Assembly (NCBI GenBank): GCA_021162545.1
Contig: JAGGYM010000058.1
Span: 1-57,712 of the forward strand
Reading direction: 5' to 3'
Source of the DNA: Dehalococcoidia bacterium
Lineage (GTDB): Bacteria > Chloroflexota > Dehalococcoidia > GIF9 > AB-539-J10
DNA length: 57,712 nucleotides
Shown one piece after another: positions 15,228 through 23,270 of this stretch. Below the pieces are notes generated by a model, which had not been told where the DNA came from, did no database searches, and worked only from the letters and a program-made list of their open reading frames with translations. The position numbers and the translations under genes were made by a program. Numbering within the stretch: the first letter of the stretch is position 1; each line of letters opens with the position of its first letter.

Positions 15228-16337
15228 ATGACAGACCTGCGAATTGAGAAACTGGCTGACCTCTTGGTCAACTATTCCACGGCGGTGCGCCCGGGAGACA
15301 GGGTATTAATCAATGGAAGTGCGCTGGCTGAGCCACTGCTCAGGGCGGTTTACACCAGGGTTCTTGCGGCGGGAGGGCTTCCCCTGATGCAGATTTCCCT
15401 TAATGGAATGGACGAGCTGTTCTTTCGCCATGCTTCGGACGAACAGTTGCAACACGTGCCCGAGCCACTCAAGCTGGCAATGGAAACATACGATGTGCGC
15501 ATCGCCATCGCTGCGGAGGATAACACCAGAGCACTAACAGGAGTGGACTCTTCCCGCATGGTACTGTACCAGAAAGCGCGCACGGAGTTGATGAAGGCCT
15601 TCATGAGGCGCTCAGCCGCGGGTGAACTGCGCTGGACGGTAGCAATTTTTCCCACCAACGCCTATGCACAGGACGCCGAGATGAGCCTGGAAGAGTACGA
15701 GGATTTCGTTTATTCCGCCTGTCTGCCTGATATGGAAGACCCCGTGGGCTACTGGCGGCGCTTCTCTTCCTGGCAGCAGAAAATCGTGAACTGGCTCAGT
15801 GGAAAGAAGCGCATACACGTCGTCGGTCCCGGGACGGACCTCAGCCTCAACATTGATGGCCGCCTCTTCGTCAACTGCGATGGCCGGTACAATATGCCCG
15901 ATGGCGAAGTTTTCACCGGGCCTGTGGAGGACAGCGTCGAGGGCCATGTTTACTTCTCGTATCCTGCCGTATACGGGGGAAGGGAGGTGACGGGGGTGCG
16001 CCTGTGGTTTGAAGGCGGCTGGGTGGCGAAAGCAAGCGCCGAAAAGAACGAGGACTTCCTGCTCAAGACCATCGACACCGACGAGGGTGCCAGGCGAGTG
16101 GGCGAGTTCGCCATCGGCACCAGCGAAGGCATCACGCGCTTCACGAAGCAAATTCTCTTTGACGAGAAGCTAAGCGGCAGTTTTCACCTTGCTCTGGGAG
16201 AGGGTTATCCCGAGACGGGCAGCAAGAACGAGTCGGCAATTCACTGGGACATGATTTGCAATCTGCGCGAGGGAGGAGAGATACGGGTGGACGACGAGTT
16301 GCTCTACCGCAATGGTAAATTTGTAATTGAGTTCTAA
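15228..16337 (+). CDS. M29 family aminopeptidase
   Basis: A 369-residue thermophilic-type (AmpS/PepS) metallo-aminopeptidase. It opens IEKLADLLVNYSTAVRPGDRVLINGS, typical of the family. Metal ligands are expected in NMPDGEVFTGPVEDSVEG (Glu residues), AIGTSEGI, LALGEGYPETGSKNESAIHWDMI (Glu, His, Asp). All these segments are present, so it should be active in trimming peptide N-termini in the cytoplasm. Length is near the usual 370-410. The gene follows the HAD gene by 13 bases with GGAAGGAGAG before the ATG. Confidence 0.92.
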   Translation: MTDLRIEKLADLLVNYSTAVRPGDRVLINGSALAEPLLRAVYTRVLAAGGLPLMQISLNGMDELFFRHASDEQLQHVPEPLKLAMETYDVRIAIAAEDNTRALTGVDSSRMVLYQKARTELMKAFMRRSAAGELRWTVAIFPTNAYAQDAEMSLEEYEDFVYSACLPDMEDPVGYWRRFSSWQQKIVNWLSGKKRIHVVGPGTDLSLNIDGRLFVNCDGRYNMPDGEVFTGPVEDSVEGHVYFSYPAVYGGREVTGVRLWFEGGWVAKASAEKNEDFLLKTIDTDEGARRVGEFAIGTSEGITRFTKQILFDEKLSGSFHLALGEGYPETGSKNESAIHWDMICNLREGGEIRVDDELLYRNGKFVIEF

Positions 16338-16414
16338 ACGCGTTTTTCCCGGAATCAAGCCACAAGCCCTCATGGAACAGACTGACATATAATACAATTA
16401 CTTTATGCCATTGT

Positions 16415-16561
16415 ATGGAGGAACAGATTCGGGAGAAAACGGCCGGTGCTGCCTCGGAGAATGCGCAGACCAGTACTTTTATGCCATTGGCAAATGATTG
16501 CCGCCTGTGTGACACTAACGGCAGGAAGCGGCGTTCGCGCCGCAAGGGAAAGAATTTTTAA
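16415..16561 (+). CDS. Possible 48-residue ORF with a CxxC knuckle and basic tail
   Basis: Not in the ORF track. It starts at ATG 16415 shortly after a TATAAT-like element and ends 18 bases before the repeat lipoprotein gene. The product ends with CRLCDTNGRKRRSRRKGKNF, i.e. one CxxC and a strongly basic tail. No clear Shine-Dalgarno precedes it. Part of the basic tail comes from a GC-rich hairpin (GCGGCG TTCG CGCCGC) at 16528-16543, so the composition may reflect RNA structure, not a protein. No family was recognised. Confidence 0.25.
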   Translation: MEEQIREKTAGAASENAQTSTFMPLANDCRLCDTNGRKRRSRRKGKNF

Positions 16562-16579
16562 CTTCAGGAGGTAAACCCG

Positions 16580-18274
16580 ATGAAAAAATATGCACTGGTG
16601 CTGCTGGTAGCAGTACTGACCCTTCTCTCCTTTGCCGGATGCACACCGTCATCATCCCCTCAGGTTGCCCTGCAATCTCCGGCAAACGGCAGCTCCGCTT
16701 CCTCGCTGACGCCCATACTGGCCTGGAACTGCAACGAGCCGAATGTCTCTTTCCGCATCCAGGTGGCCAGCGACAGCAACTTCCAGAACCTGGTCATCGA
16801 CCAGTCGGCTCTGCCCAGTCCAAGCTATGCCATACCTCCGAGCAGGCTAAGCAACAACCAGCCCTATTACTGGAAGGTAAATGCCAGCAAGGCGGGCCAG
16901 ACCAGCGAGTGGACACCCTACTGGTCCTTCAATATCACCTCCTCGGCAGGTGGCACCGCAACAGTAAAGGCCACACTCGACGGCAATCCCTGGTCAGGGA
17001 ACGTTAACTACACCCTGAGCGGGGCAAAGCAGCAAACCGGCACCTCAGTGGCCCAGAACCTCAGCGGCCTGACCCCGGGAAGCTACACCCTCGGATACAA
17101 CTCCGGCGGCCCCTCAGGAGCCTCGCTGAAGAACATCACCCCTTCGGCAACCCAGAACCTGCTCGTCAGCAGCGGCATTACTTTCACCCTCAACTTTGTT
17201 TCCCAGTCACCCAGCACCGTAGTGGTCCACGCCACCCTCGACGGCAATTCCTGGTCGGGGAAGGTGCACTACAACATAAACGGCCCATACACCGATTCCC
17301 TCTCTTCCGTGCCCCAGACCTTCGACAACATGTCCGCGGGAACCTATACCGTGGGCTTCCGCTCCGGCGGCCCCAACGGCGCAACCCTGAGTGAAATCTC
17401 GCCGTCATCCAGTCAAACCCTATCCAACGGCGGAATTATTACCTTCACCCTGAACTTCCACTCGCAATCCTCCGGCACCATAAAGGTCAACGCCATGCTG
17501 GATGGCAGAAACTGGTCGGGAAACATCAACTACACCGTAAACGGCCCATACGACGATTCCAGCTCCTACGTTCCCGACAGCTTCGGCGGCCTGCCCCGTG
17601 GAACCTACAGCGTAAACTACCGCTCCGGCGGCCCCAACGGCGCAACCCTGGCGGGTATCTCCCCATCACCCTCGCAGACCCTGGACACCAACGGCACCAT
17701 AACCTTCACCTTCAACTTCCAGTCGCAGACCAGCAGCGGCACCATAAGGGTCAACGCCACCCTCGATGGCCGGCAGTGGTCTGGTTACGTCAATTACGTC
17801 ATACACGGGCCTTATGACGGCTCCGGCTCCAATGTCCCCAACACCCTTGGCAGCGTACCGCCAGGAAATTACTCTCTGAACTACATTTCCGGAGGCCCCC
17901 AGGGAGCGGAGCTGGGCAGCATTTCACCTCAACCGAACCAGTACGTGAACCCCGGTGGCACTATCTCCTTCACCATGAACTTCCACTCGCAGGGCGGTGG
18001 CACCATAAACGTCATGGCTAACATCGACGGCAGTCCCTGGCAGGGAGAGGTTCACTACACCATACGCGGGCCTTACACCGATTCCAGTTCCTCTGCACCC
18101 GACCAGTTCACCGACTTGCCGGCCGGAACTTATACTTTGTCCTACACCTCCGGCGGGCCTCACCAGTGCGTGCTGGAAAGCATTTCGCCTTCGCCAACGC
18201 AGCAACTTTGCAACAGATGTATCATAACCTTTACCCTTAACTTCCACTTCCAGAGCGGCATCCTTCCCGAATAA
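16580..18274 (+). CDS. Surface lipoprotein with Fn3-like domain and five tandem 87-residue repeats
   Basis: A 564-residue exported lipoprotein. Residues 1-21 form the signal with lipobox FAGC. Residues 30-118 resemble a fibronectin type III domain (SFRIQVASDSNFQNLV, YYWKVNASK). From residue 126 five repeats start at about 126, 213, 300, 388 and 475. Each begins T-x-x-V-x-A-x-L-D-G-x-x-W-S-G and contains Y-x-S-G-G-P. The last repeat has four cysteines absent from the others (CVLES, QLCNRC). It probably extends from the cell surface as a beta-rich stalk or adhesin (inference). It stands alone, with GGAGG before the ATG and a very strong terminator after it. Confidence 0.8.
   Translation: MKKYALVLLVAVLTLLSFAGCTPSSSPQVALQSPANGSSASSLTPILAWNCNEPNVSFRIQVASDSNFQNLVIDQSALPSPSYAIPPSRLSNNQPYYWKVNASKAGQTSEWTPYWSFNITSSAGGTATVKATLDGNPWSGNVNYTLSGAKQQTGTSVAQNLSGLTPGSYTLGYNSGGPSGASLKNITPSATQNLLVSSGITFTLNFVSQSPSTVVVHATLDGNSWSGKVHYNINGPYTDSLSSVPQTFDNMSAGTYTVGFRSGGPNGATLSEISPSSSQTLSNGGIITFTLNFHSQSSGTIKVNAMLDGRNWSGNINYTVNGPYDDSSSYVPDSFGGLPRGTYSVNYRSGGPNGATLAGISPSPSQTLDTNGTITFTFNFQSQTSSGTIRVNATLDGRQWSGYVNYVIHGPYDGSGSNVPNTLGSVPPGNYSLNYISGGPQGAELGSISPQPNQYVNPGGTISFTMNFHSQGGGTINVMANIDGSPWQGEVHYTIRGPYTDSSSSAPDQFTDLPAGTYTLSYTSGGPHQCVLESISPSPTQQLCNRCIITFTLNFHFQSGILPE
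16955..18256 (+). repeat. Five tandem ~261-bp coding repeats
   Basis: In-frame repeats start at 16955, 17216, 17477, 17741 and 18002, with periods of 261, 261, 264 and 261 bases. Repeats 2-4 are closest to each other, sharing runs such as CTCCGGCGGCCCCAACGGCG. Repeat 1 and repeat 5 are more diverged. The spacing always keeps the reading frame. Confidence 0.9.
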
Positions 18275-18298
18275 GGTTGGCGTCCCTCTGAATAACAG

Positions 18299-18346
18299 CC
18301 GGGGGGAGGAGGAAGAACCTGGTTCTTCCTCCTCCCCCCGGTTTTT
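18299..18346 (+). terminator. Rho-independent terminator with a 21-bp stem
   Basis: CCGGGGGGAGGAGGAAGAAC pairs with its complement over about 20 bases around a minimal loop, followed by GTTTTT. One strand of the stem is almost all purine and the other all pyrimidine. It closes the repeat lipoprotein gene. Confidence 0.9.
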
Positions 18347-18503
18347 CCCAGGCAGCCGACCCCGCCATCAAAGCGATTGCCGCGCCTCCGACTCGCAATG
18401 ACAGAAGGGGAATCCATTCCCATGAGCACATACACCGGGTTGCAAGAGATAAGCGGTTGGAATATACTTCCATTATAGAACTATTTCAGAGTGGAATTTA
18501 ATT

Positions 18504-19010
18504 ATGAGCGATTCAGAAAGTGAAATCTATGCCGACCGGGTGACTGCCCTGGTACAGAGTTTTGTGCGGATGTGGATCAAATTCGAGGCCATGTCACATG
18601 ATGAAATAGCCAAAGCGGGCAACCGCTTCAACGGGATGAGTTCTGCCGGCGAACCACGTGCCGCCAGCAACCAGGAGCTCTTTTACCGCGTGAGCAATTG
18701 CATCTACCATGATGAGAGCCTGACGATGGGAGAACTGGGCAGTGCCCTCTCTGTACCGCTCAGCACGGCAACGCGCATAGTCGACTGGCTGGTGGCCGAT
18801 GGATACGTCCGGAGAATAGCTGACCCCGGAGACAGGCGAGTGGTACGGGTGAGCCTCACGAATGCCGGCAAAGAACTCCACGAGGCCATTGAGAATTACA
18901 CGGGAAAGCGCGTCCAGCACATGCTGTCCTGCCTGACATCCGAAGAACAGGCCACGCTCTTCGCTCTCTTCCACAAGGTAGAGGCTGCCATGGAGAAAGT
19001 AGTGGAGTGA
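18504..19010 (+). CDS. MarR family transcriptional regulator
   Basis: A 168-residue winged-helix regulator. The recognition region is LTMGELGSALSVPLSTATRIVDWLVADGYVRRIADPGDRRVVRVSLTNAG (about residues 72-120), with the DxRxxR wing typical of MarR. Flanking helices form the dimer interface. MarR proteins usually repress a nearby efflux or catabolic operon and release DNA on binding a small ligand. Here the ABC permease and ATPase genes start 63 bases downstream on the same strand, so the likely target is this operon, itself included. Confidence 0.9.
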   Translation: MSDSESEIYADRVTALVQSFVRMWIKFEAMSHDEIAKAGNRFNGMSSAGEPRAASNQELFYRVSNCIYHDESLTMGELGSALSVPLSTATRIVDWLVADGYVRRIADPGDRRVVRVSLTNAGKELHEAIENYTGKRVQHMLSCLTSEEQATLFALFHKVEAAMEKVVE

Positions 19011-19073
19011 AAACTTTTTGTTGTTCAATATTCCATGAAGGGATAAGGCAGGCCAGAAGGTAACCGAGACGAA

Positions 19074-20345
19074 ATGAAATACATATCGGCGAAATCAGTG
19101 GCCGGGAACCTGGCGATATCCCTCTTCCTGGCCTTTAAGTCAATCGTCAAGGGCAACAGATGGGTGCCAATCCTGCTCGTCCTGGTCATGTCCTTCAGTT
19201 TTGTCAACCTCATTTTTACCTCCTCCATCATTACCGGCGTTATGCACACCATGGACGAACAGCTGGTCAATGCTGTGTTCTCCAATGTAATCATCAGCCC
19301 CCAGGAGAACGAGTATTATATCGACCACGTGAGCCAGATGGAAGAGAAGATAGCGCAGGTTCCCGGGGTAGCCGGCGTCTCGCCCCATTTGAACAACAAT
19401 GCCTTCTTCGAGTACAGGTGGAAGGAAAAAGATTCTCAGATGGACAGGGGCAAGAGCGGCGCCTGGGAGGTCATCGGCATTGACCCGGAAAAGGAAGCTG
19501 GAGTTACCACCGTTCACGACCAGATTATCGAGGGTAACTACCTGGACGCAAATGACAGGGACAAGATCGTGCTGGGCGTGGAAATAGCAGGCGGGAAAGA
19601 CGCCCAGAACGAACAGTTTCTCACTCTGGGAGGAGTGGGCATCGGTGATAAGGTGCGCCTGACCTACCCCAATGGAATACAGCGGGAATATACGGTCAAG
19701 GGCATCTTTCGCACCCGTGAAATGGCGCGAGCGGACAACCTGGCGTTCGTCAGCTTGAACGAGATGGCCTCGGTTATGGGCAGGGACATATTTCACGACA
19801 GAGCCACTCAGGTGCTGGTCAAGACCGCGCCAGGCGTGGACGAAGGCAAGCTTATCGAGGAATTTAAAGCTGTGGGCGTCGGGGGAGAAATCCGTAGCTG
19901 GTATGAATATGGCGGAGCCATGCGAAACACGATATCGACCTTCGAGATCATCGGTTCGCTCATTAACGGAGTTGGGTTGATGGTTGCCGCTATCGTAATG
20001 TTCATCGTGATTTACATCAATGTAATCAGCAAGAAGCGGCAGATCGGGATAATGCGCGCCATCGGCATCGCCCAGAGTACCATAATAGCGTCCTACCTCT
20101 TCCAGGCTCTGTTCTATGCCGCTTTTGGCGTACTATTCGGCTGGCTCGTGGTTCGTTTTTTGCTTCTGCCCTACTTCGTCAGCTATCCACTCGACCTGCC
20201 CATAGGGCTGGTAAGCCTGACGGTGCAGCCCCTGACAATGGGAACCTCTACGATAGGACTGATTCTAGCTGCCCTGCTGGCGGGACTCATTCCCGCATGG
20301 GCCATGATGAAGCAGAGCATCATCAAAACTATCTGGGGGAGCTAA
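19074..20345 (+). CDS. ABC transporter permease, MacB/LolC-type (FtsX family)
   Basis: A 423-residue permease with an N-terminal transmembrane helix (about 33-55), a large extracytoplasmic MacB-core-like domain (about 60-290), and three C-terminal helices (about 295-325, 345-370, 385-410). Motifs: LGVEIAGGKDAQ in the periplasmic core, and KKRQIGIMRAIGIAQSTII, the conserved FtsX coupling loop, after helix 2. Such mechanotransmission exporters move lipoproteins, peptides or antibiotics out of the membrane rather than importing. The ATPase gene follows after 4 bases. The MarR gene upstream suggests induction by a toxic compound. Confidence 0.88.
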   Translation: MKYISAKSVAGNLAISLFLAFKSIVKGNRWVPILLVLVMSFSFVNLIFTSSIITGVMHTMDEQLVNAVFSNVIISPQENEYYIDHVSQMEEKIAQVPGVAGVSPHLNNNAFFEYRWKEKDSQMDRGKSGAWEVIGIDPEKEAGVTTVHDQIIEGNYLDANDRDKIVLGVEIAGGKDAQNEQFLTLGGVGIGDKVRLTYPNGIQREYTVKGIFRTREMARADNLAFVSLNEMASVMGRDIFHDRATQVLVKTAPGVDEGKLIEEFKAVGVGGEIRSWYEYGGAMRNTISTFEIIGSLINGVGLMVAAIVMFIVIYINVISKKRQIGIMRAIGIAQSTIIASYLFQALFYAAFGVLFGWLVVRFLLLPYFVSYPLDLPIGLVSLTVQPLTMGTSTIGLILAALLAGLIPAWAMMKQSIIKTIWGS

Positions 20346-20349
20346 TTTC

Positions 20350-21033
20350 ATGATTGTGGCACGAAATTTAAAGAAAATCTACGGGCAGGGACTATCTGCC
20401 ACGCATGCCCTGACGGGCGTCGATCTGAAGGTTAGACAAGGCGAGTTCGTAGCCATTATGGGCAGAAGCGGCTCGGGCAAATCCACCCTGCTGCACGCAC
20501 TCGGGCTTCTGGATATGCCCTCCAGCGGCGAGATTTACATCGACGGCGTGGACGTGCTGAAGTTGAAAGAGAGGGAGAAGGCCAGGTTCCGGCTGGAAAG
20601 GTTGGGCTACGTTTTTCAGGAATACTCTCTCCTGGGCGAATTGAACATCCTGGAGAACGTCTATCTGCCGGCTCTCTGCTCCACCAACCAGGAAAATCAC
20701 AGGAAGCGCGCCGCGGATATACTGAATGTCGTTGGTCTGGGAGAGAGACTATCCCATTACCCCGGCGAGATATCAGGAGGGGAACAGCAGAGGGTAGCCA
20801 TTGCCAGAGCTTTGATCAACGAACCGGGAACATTGTTCGCCGACGAACCAACGGCAAGCCTGGACGCAAACTCGTCGAAGGTTGTCCTGGAACTGTTCCA
20901 GGCGTTGAATAATGATTTGGGACAGACGATAGTCATGGTGACGCATGAGCCCGAGGACGAAAAATACGTGGACAGGGTAATATGGCTGAAGGACGGGCTC
21001 GTGGAGAAAGAAACTTTGCCTCAGGGCAAATAG
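20350..21033 (+). CDS. ABC transporter ATP-binding protein, MacB/LolD-type
   Basis: A 227-residue ATPase subunit. Walker A is GRSGSGKST, Q-loop VFQEYSLL, signature ISGGEQQRVAIARAL, Walker B TLFADEPTASLD, and switch histidine in MVTHEP. The strings match the LolD/MacB/FtsE group that works with FtsX-type permeases. It provides ATP hydrolysis for the permease at 19074, from which it is separated by only a few bases. All catalytic residues are present. Confidence 0.93.
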   Translation: MIVARNLKKIYGQGLSATHALTGVDLKVRQGEFVAIMGRSGSGKSTLLHALGLLDMPSSGEIYIDGVDVLKLKEREKARFRLERLGYVFQEYSLLGELNILENVYLPALCSTNQENHRKRAADILNVVGLGERLSHYPGEISGGEQQRVAIARALINEPGTLFADEPTASLDANSSKVVLELFQALNNDLGQTIVMVTHEPEDEKYVDRVIWLKDGLVEKETLPQGK

Positions 21034-21114
21034 GGCAGGGCCTTATGGAAGTGATGGAGCACGACATATCCCGGCGGCATCGATACGCTACCGTTATCCC
21101 AGGGTTTGCCTGTA

Positions 21115-21339
21115 CTACTTTCTGCGCCCTATGTTCCTGTCGCTCTTGAAGCGTTCATAGAGCTCGGCAAGGTCAATTTCTCCCGACCAGACCTTGCCGA
21201 CATACCAGCCGGCCAGAACAAACAGCACCAGGATAACAGCCTTGCCCACACCGAAAATTAGCACGACCAGGCCCAGCACCAATCCGATTATGGCGCCTAT
21301 TGTCTTGGGGTTCAACCATCTGTTGTTGTTGTCATCCAT
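21115..21339 (-). CDS. DUF2273 small membrane protein
   Basis: A 74-residue protein with two adjacent hydrophobic helices (about 13-30 and 32-48) and a basic C-terminal tail (RFKSDRNIGRRK). DUF2273 proteins are found in Asp23/AmaP operons; their role is unknown but presumably structural at the membrane. The ATG overlaps the AmaP stop codon as TGATG, implying coupled translation. It is the last gene of the operon. Confidence 0.8.
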   Translation of the reverse strand: MDDNNNRWLNPKTIGAIIGLVLGLVVLIFGVGKAVILVLFVLAGWYVGKVWSGEIDLAELYERFKSDRNIGRRK

Positions 21340-21908
21340 CAGCTAACGGCCAACCGCTTGGACCTTCCCGAATCGTATTTGATTTTGACATCGACCTGCG
21401 CCACGGGCAATCCCGTAAGCTGCTCTATGGCCGCCTTGACCCTGCTGCGCAGTTCGGGCTCGATTTCAAGTATGCTGCTGCCCAGATTCGCCGTGGTTTG
21501 ACATTCTATCAGCAAACCTACGGGGCTTTCCTCCACGATGGACTTGACATCGCGTACCCCGTGGACGGTGACAGCAACGTGCTCCACCAGCATGCAAATG
21601 CTTGCCACGTCTACGGTGGTGATGCCTTCAATAGAGGAACTTATCAGCAACGGAGCCGGTTTGCGCGGGGGAGCGACTTCGACGGCCAGCAGGCCAATCA
21701 TAATTACAGCGATGATTGCGCTGATTGCTATGACGCTCACCATGCGAGCACCGCTGGTGCCGGCGACCCACCCCAGCGCTGATTTGGACCACTCAAACGG
21801 CAGAACGTCGGGTGAACATATCCCTGCGCTCACAAGAAGGACTATCACTGCCGCTGCCAGTATCAGCAGCGCCACCAGTATAATAATTACCCGGTTGAAA
21901 ACGGACAT
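21339..21908 (-). CDS. amaP: Alkaline shock response membrane anchor protein AmaP
   Basis: A 189-residue protein. Two hydrophobic helices (about residues 5-28 and 57-77) form the membrane anchor, followed by an Asp23-like domain (VEHVAVTVHGVRDVKSIV ... LTGLPVAQVDVKIKYD). In Firmicutes AmaP tethers Asp23 to the membrane. The gene order Asp23, AmaP, DUF2273 on the minus strand supports this. The gap to Asp23 upstream is about 60 bases; the downstream DUF2273 gene overlaps it. Confidence 0.85.
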   Translation of the reverse strand: MSVFNRVIIILVALLILAAAVIVLLVSAGICSPDVLPFEWSKSALGWVAGTSGARMVSVIAISAIIAVIMIGLLAVEVAPPRKPAPLLISSSIEGITTVDVASICMLVEHVAVTVHGVRDVKSIVEESPVGLLIECQTTANLGSSILEIEPELRSRVKAAIEQLTGLPVAQVDVKIKYDSGRSKRLAVS

Positions 21909-21967
21909 AAATATACTTTCTCCTTTCTCAGGATTTCAGCCGGCGAAAGCCACAGTCAAAACCGTGC

Positions 21968-22366
21968 TTATTCTACCTTTGCCATTTTCTCCGGCTTCTT
22001 CTCCTGGAATTCAACGCTTACGATGCGCAGGTTGATTTCTTTAGCAATGAGCCCGGTGATTTCCAGAAGGCGCATAGCTACTTTCTTGCGGACTTCGTTG
22101 ACCAGAGTGGGTATGTTAAACCCATAGATAACGCTCAGTTGCAGGTCAACAATGGCCTCTTTTTTGCCCACTTCAACTGCCACACCAACCCTGCTTTTTT
22201 CTCCGGTGCCTCCCAGATGCTCCGTCAGGGCGCGGCGGACGGAACTTTTCCCCAGGGTAGCGACTCCCGCTACTTCCTTGGCTGCCAGACCAGCTATTGA
22301 AGCCACGACCTCATCACCTATAATAGTTTCACCCTGCGTTATAATCTCTTCTTCTTTCTCCGCCAT
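21968..22366 (-). CDS. Asp23/Gls24 family envelope stress response protein
   Basis: A 132-residue cytoplasmic protein with the full Asp23 domain: GETIIGDEVVASIAGLAAKEVAGVATLG near the start, then VGVAVEVGKKEAIVDLQLSVIYGFNIPTLVNEVRKKV and INLRIVSVEF. Asp23 forms membrane-associated assemblies through AmaP and is linked to cell-wall or alkaline stress. First gene of the three-gene operon. The ATG at 22366 has GAGGAGG some ten bases before it. Confidence 0.9.
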   Translation of the reverse strand: MAEKEEEIITQGETIIGDEVVASIAGLAAKEVAGVATLGKSSVRRALTEHLGGTGEKSRVGVAVEVGKKEAIVDLQLSVIYGFNIPTLVNEVRKKVAMRLLEITGLIAKEINLRIVSVEFQEKKPEKMAKVE

Positions 22367-22620
22367 CAGTATAAAACCTCCTCGCTCTAATTTTTGCTAT
22401 TCCCGAAACCTGATTTCCTCAGAAACTCTCTCCTCAGCTGCAATGCACCATCCATGGTGCTCCGGATATCTGCGAGTTTAGTCTGCTTCTCTGAGGATGT
22501 CAATAGCCCGAGAGGAAGATTACCGGTGTTCTATCGTTCTGACATCACTTAATCCTTCCGTGGAGTGAGATGCAGGGATAGAATAATTAAGATTTTGGCA
22601 AAAAAATTCTAGGAAAGCTA

Positions 22621-22648
22621 TTTACTTTTCGCCAATAATTGCTACAAT
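22621..22648 (+). promoter_or_regulatory. Promoter for the membrane protein gene at 22684
   Basis: TTTACT, 16-base spacer, TACAAT. It lies 35 bases before the GTG start. The -35 is imperfect. Confidence 0.45.
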
Positions 22649-22683
22649 GGAAACCAGCAAATTAAAACCAGAGAGGTGAACGA

Positions 22684-23028
22684 GTGAAAACATGGAAGCC
22701 GATGACGGCAGGGATTTTAATGATCATTGCCGGGATAGTGGAAGCAATTTTTGGAATACTGGGTACCGTGATAGGTGGGGCTGTCGCTGGGTGGGTGAGC
22801 ATGCCTGGGCTGGGGGGACTGGTAGGGGTTACCGCTATCCTGATCGTGCTGGGAATAGTCGCCATAGTAGGTGGTATATACTCGCTCAAGCGGCAGACAT
22901 GGGGGCTGGCGCTCGCGGGTGCCATCTGCTCGCTGTTTGGCCCATGGTTTATCCTGGGAATACTGGCTATCATATTTGTCTCAATGGGCAAGAGCGAATT
23001 CTCCCAGGGCGGAGCTTCCGTATCCTGA
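22684..23028 (+). CDS. Small membrane protein, DUF4064-like, paralogue of the gene at 2687
   Basis: A 114-residue protein with about four hydrophobic segments. It begins KTWKPMTAGILMIIAGIV and has GGIYSLKRQTWGLALAGAIC, as in the minus-strand paralogue at 2687-3085. The central loop between the helices is shorter here. The start is GTG after GAGAGGTGAACGA. The role is unknown. The two copies are 20 kb apart and not in a shared gene context, so they probably derive from an old dispersed duplication. Confidence 0.75.
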   Translation: MKTWKPMTAGILMIIAGIVEAIFGILGTVIGGAVAGWVSMPGLGGLVGVTAILIVLGIVAIVGGIYSLKRQTWGLALAGAICSLFGPWFILGILAIIFVSMGKSEFSQGGASVS

Positions 23029-23131
23029 AACAAGAAGTCCCCTGGTAAAAATTACCGGGCATAATTGTGTGCGGCCGAAGGCGACAAATGTCTTCGGTCG
23101 GTGAAAAATGGAGAATAGTCTGACATGAAGC

Positions 23132-23160
23132 TTGACGGCAGGCTATATCTGCAATATTAT
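23132..23160 (+). promoter_or_regulatory. Promoter for the DUF5667/PKD protein gene
   Basis: TTGACG, a 17-base spacer and TATTAT, about 110 bases before the ATG at 23271. No ORF lies in the leader between them. Confidence 0.6.
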
Positions 23161-23270
23161 ATATATGTGTACGAGGAATCCCATGGGAATTTCAGTGCCT
23201 GAAATAGTGGCAGGCAGGTGAAAGTTTGCGGACGGGCAGGTTGTACAGGTAGTGAAGTTTAGCGGGTGAA

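Noticed and set aside
16955-18256. The five repeats as a possible CRISPR or tandem mobile array
   Set aside because: The repeats are in frame, 261-264 bases long and encode a regular exported protein.
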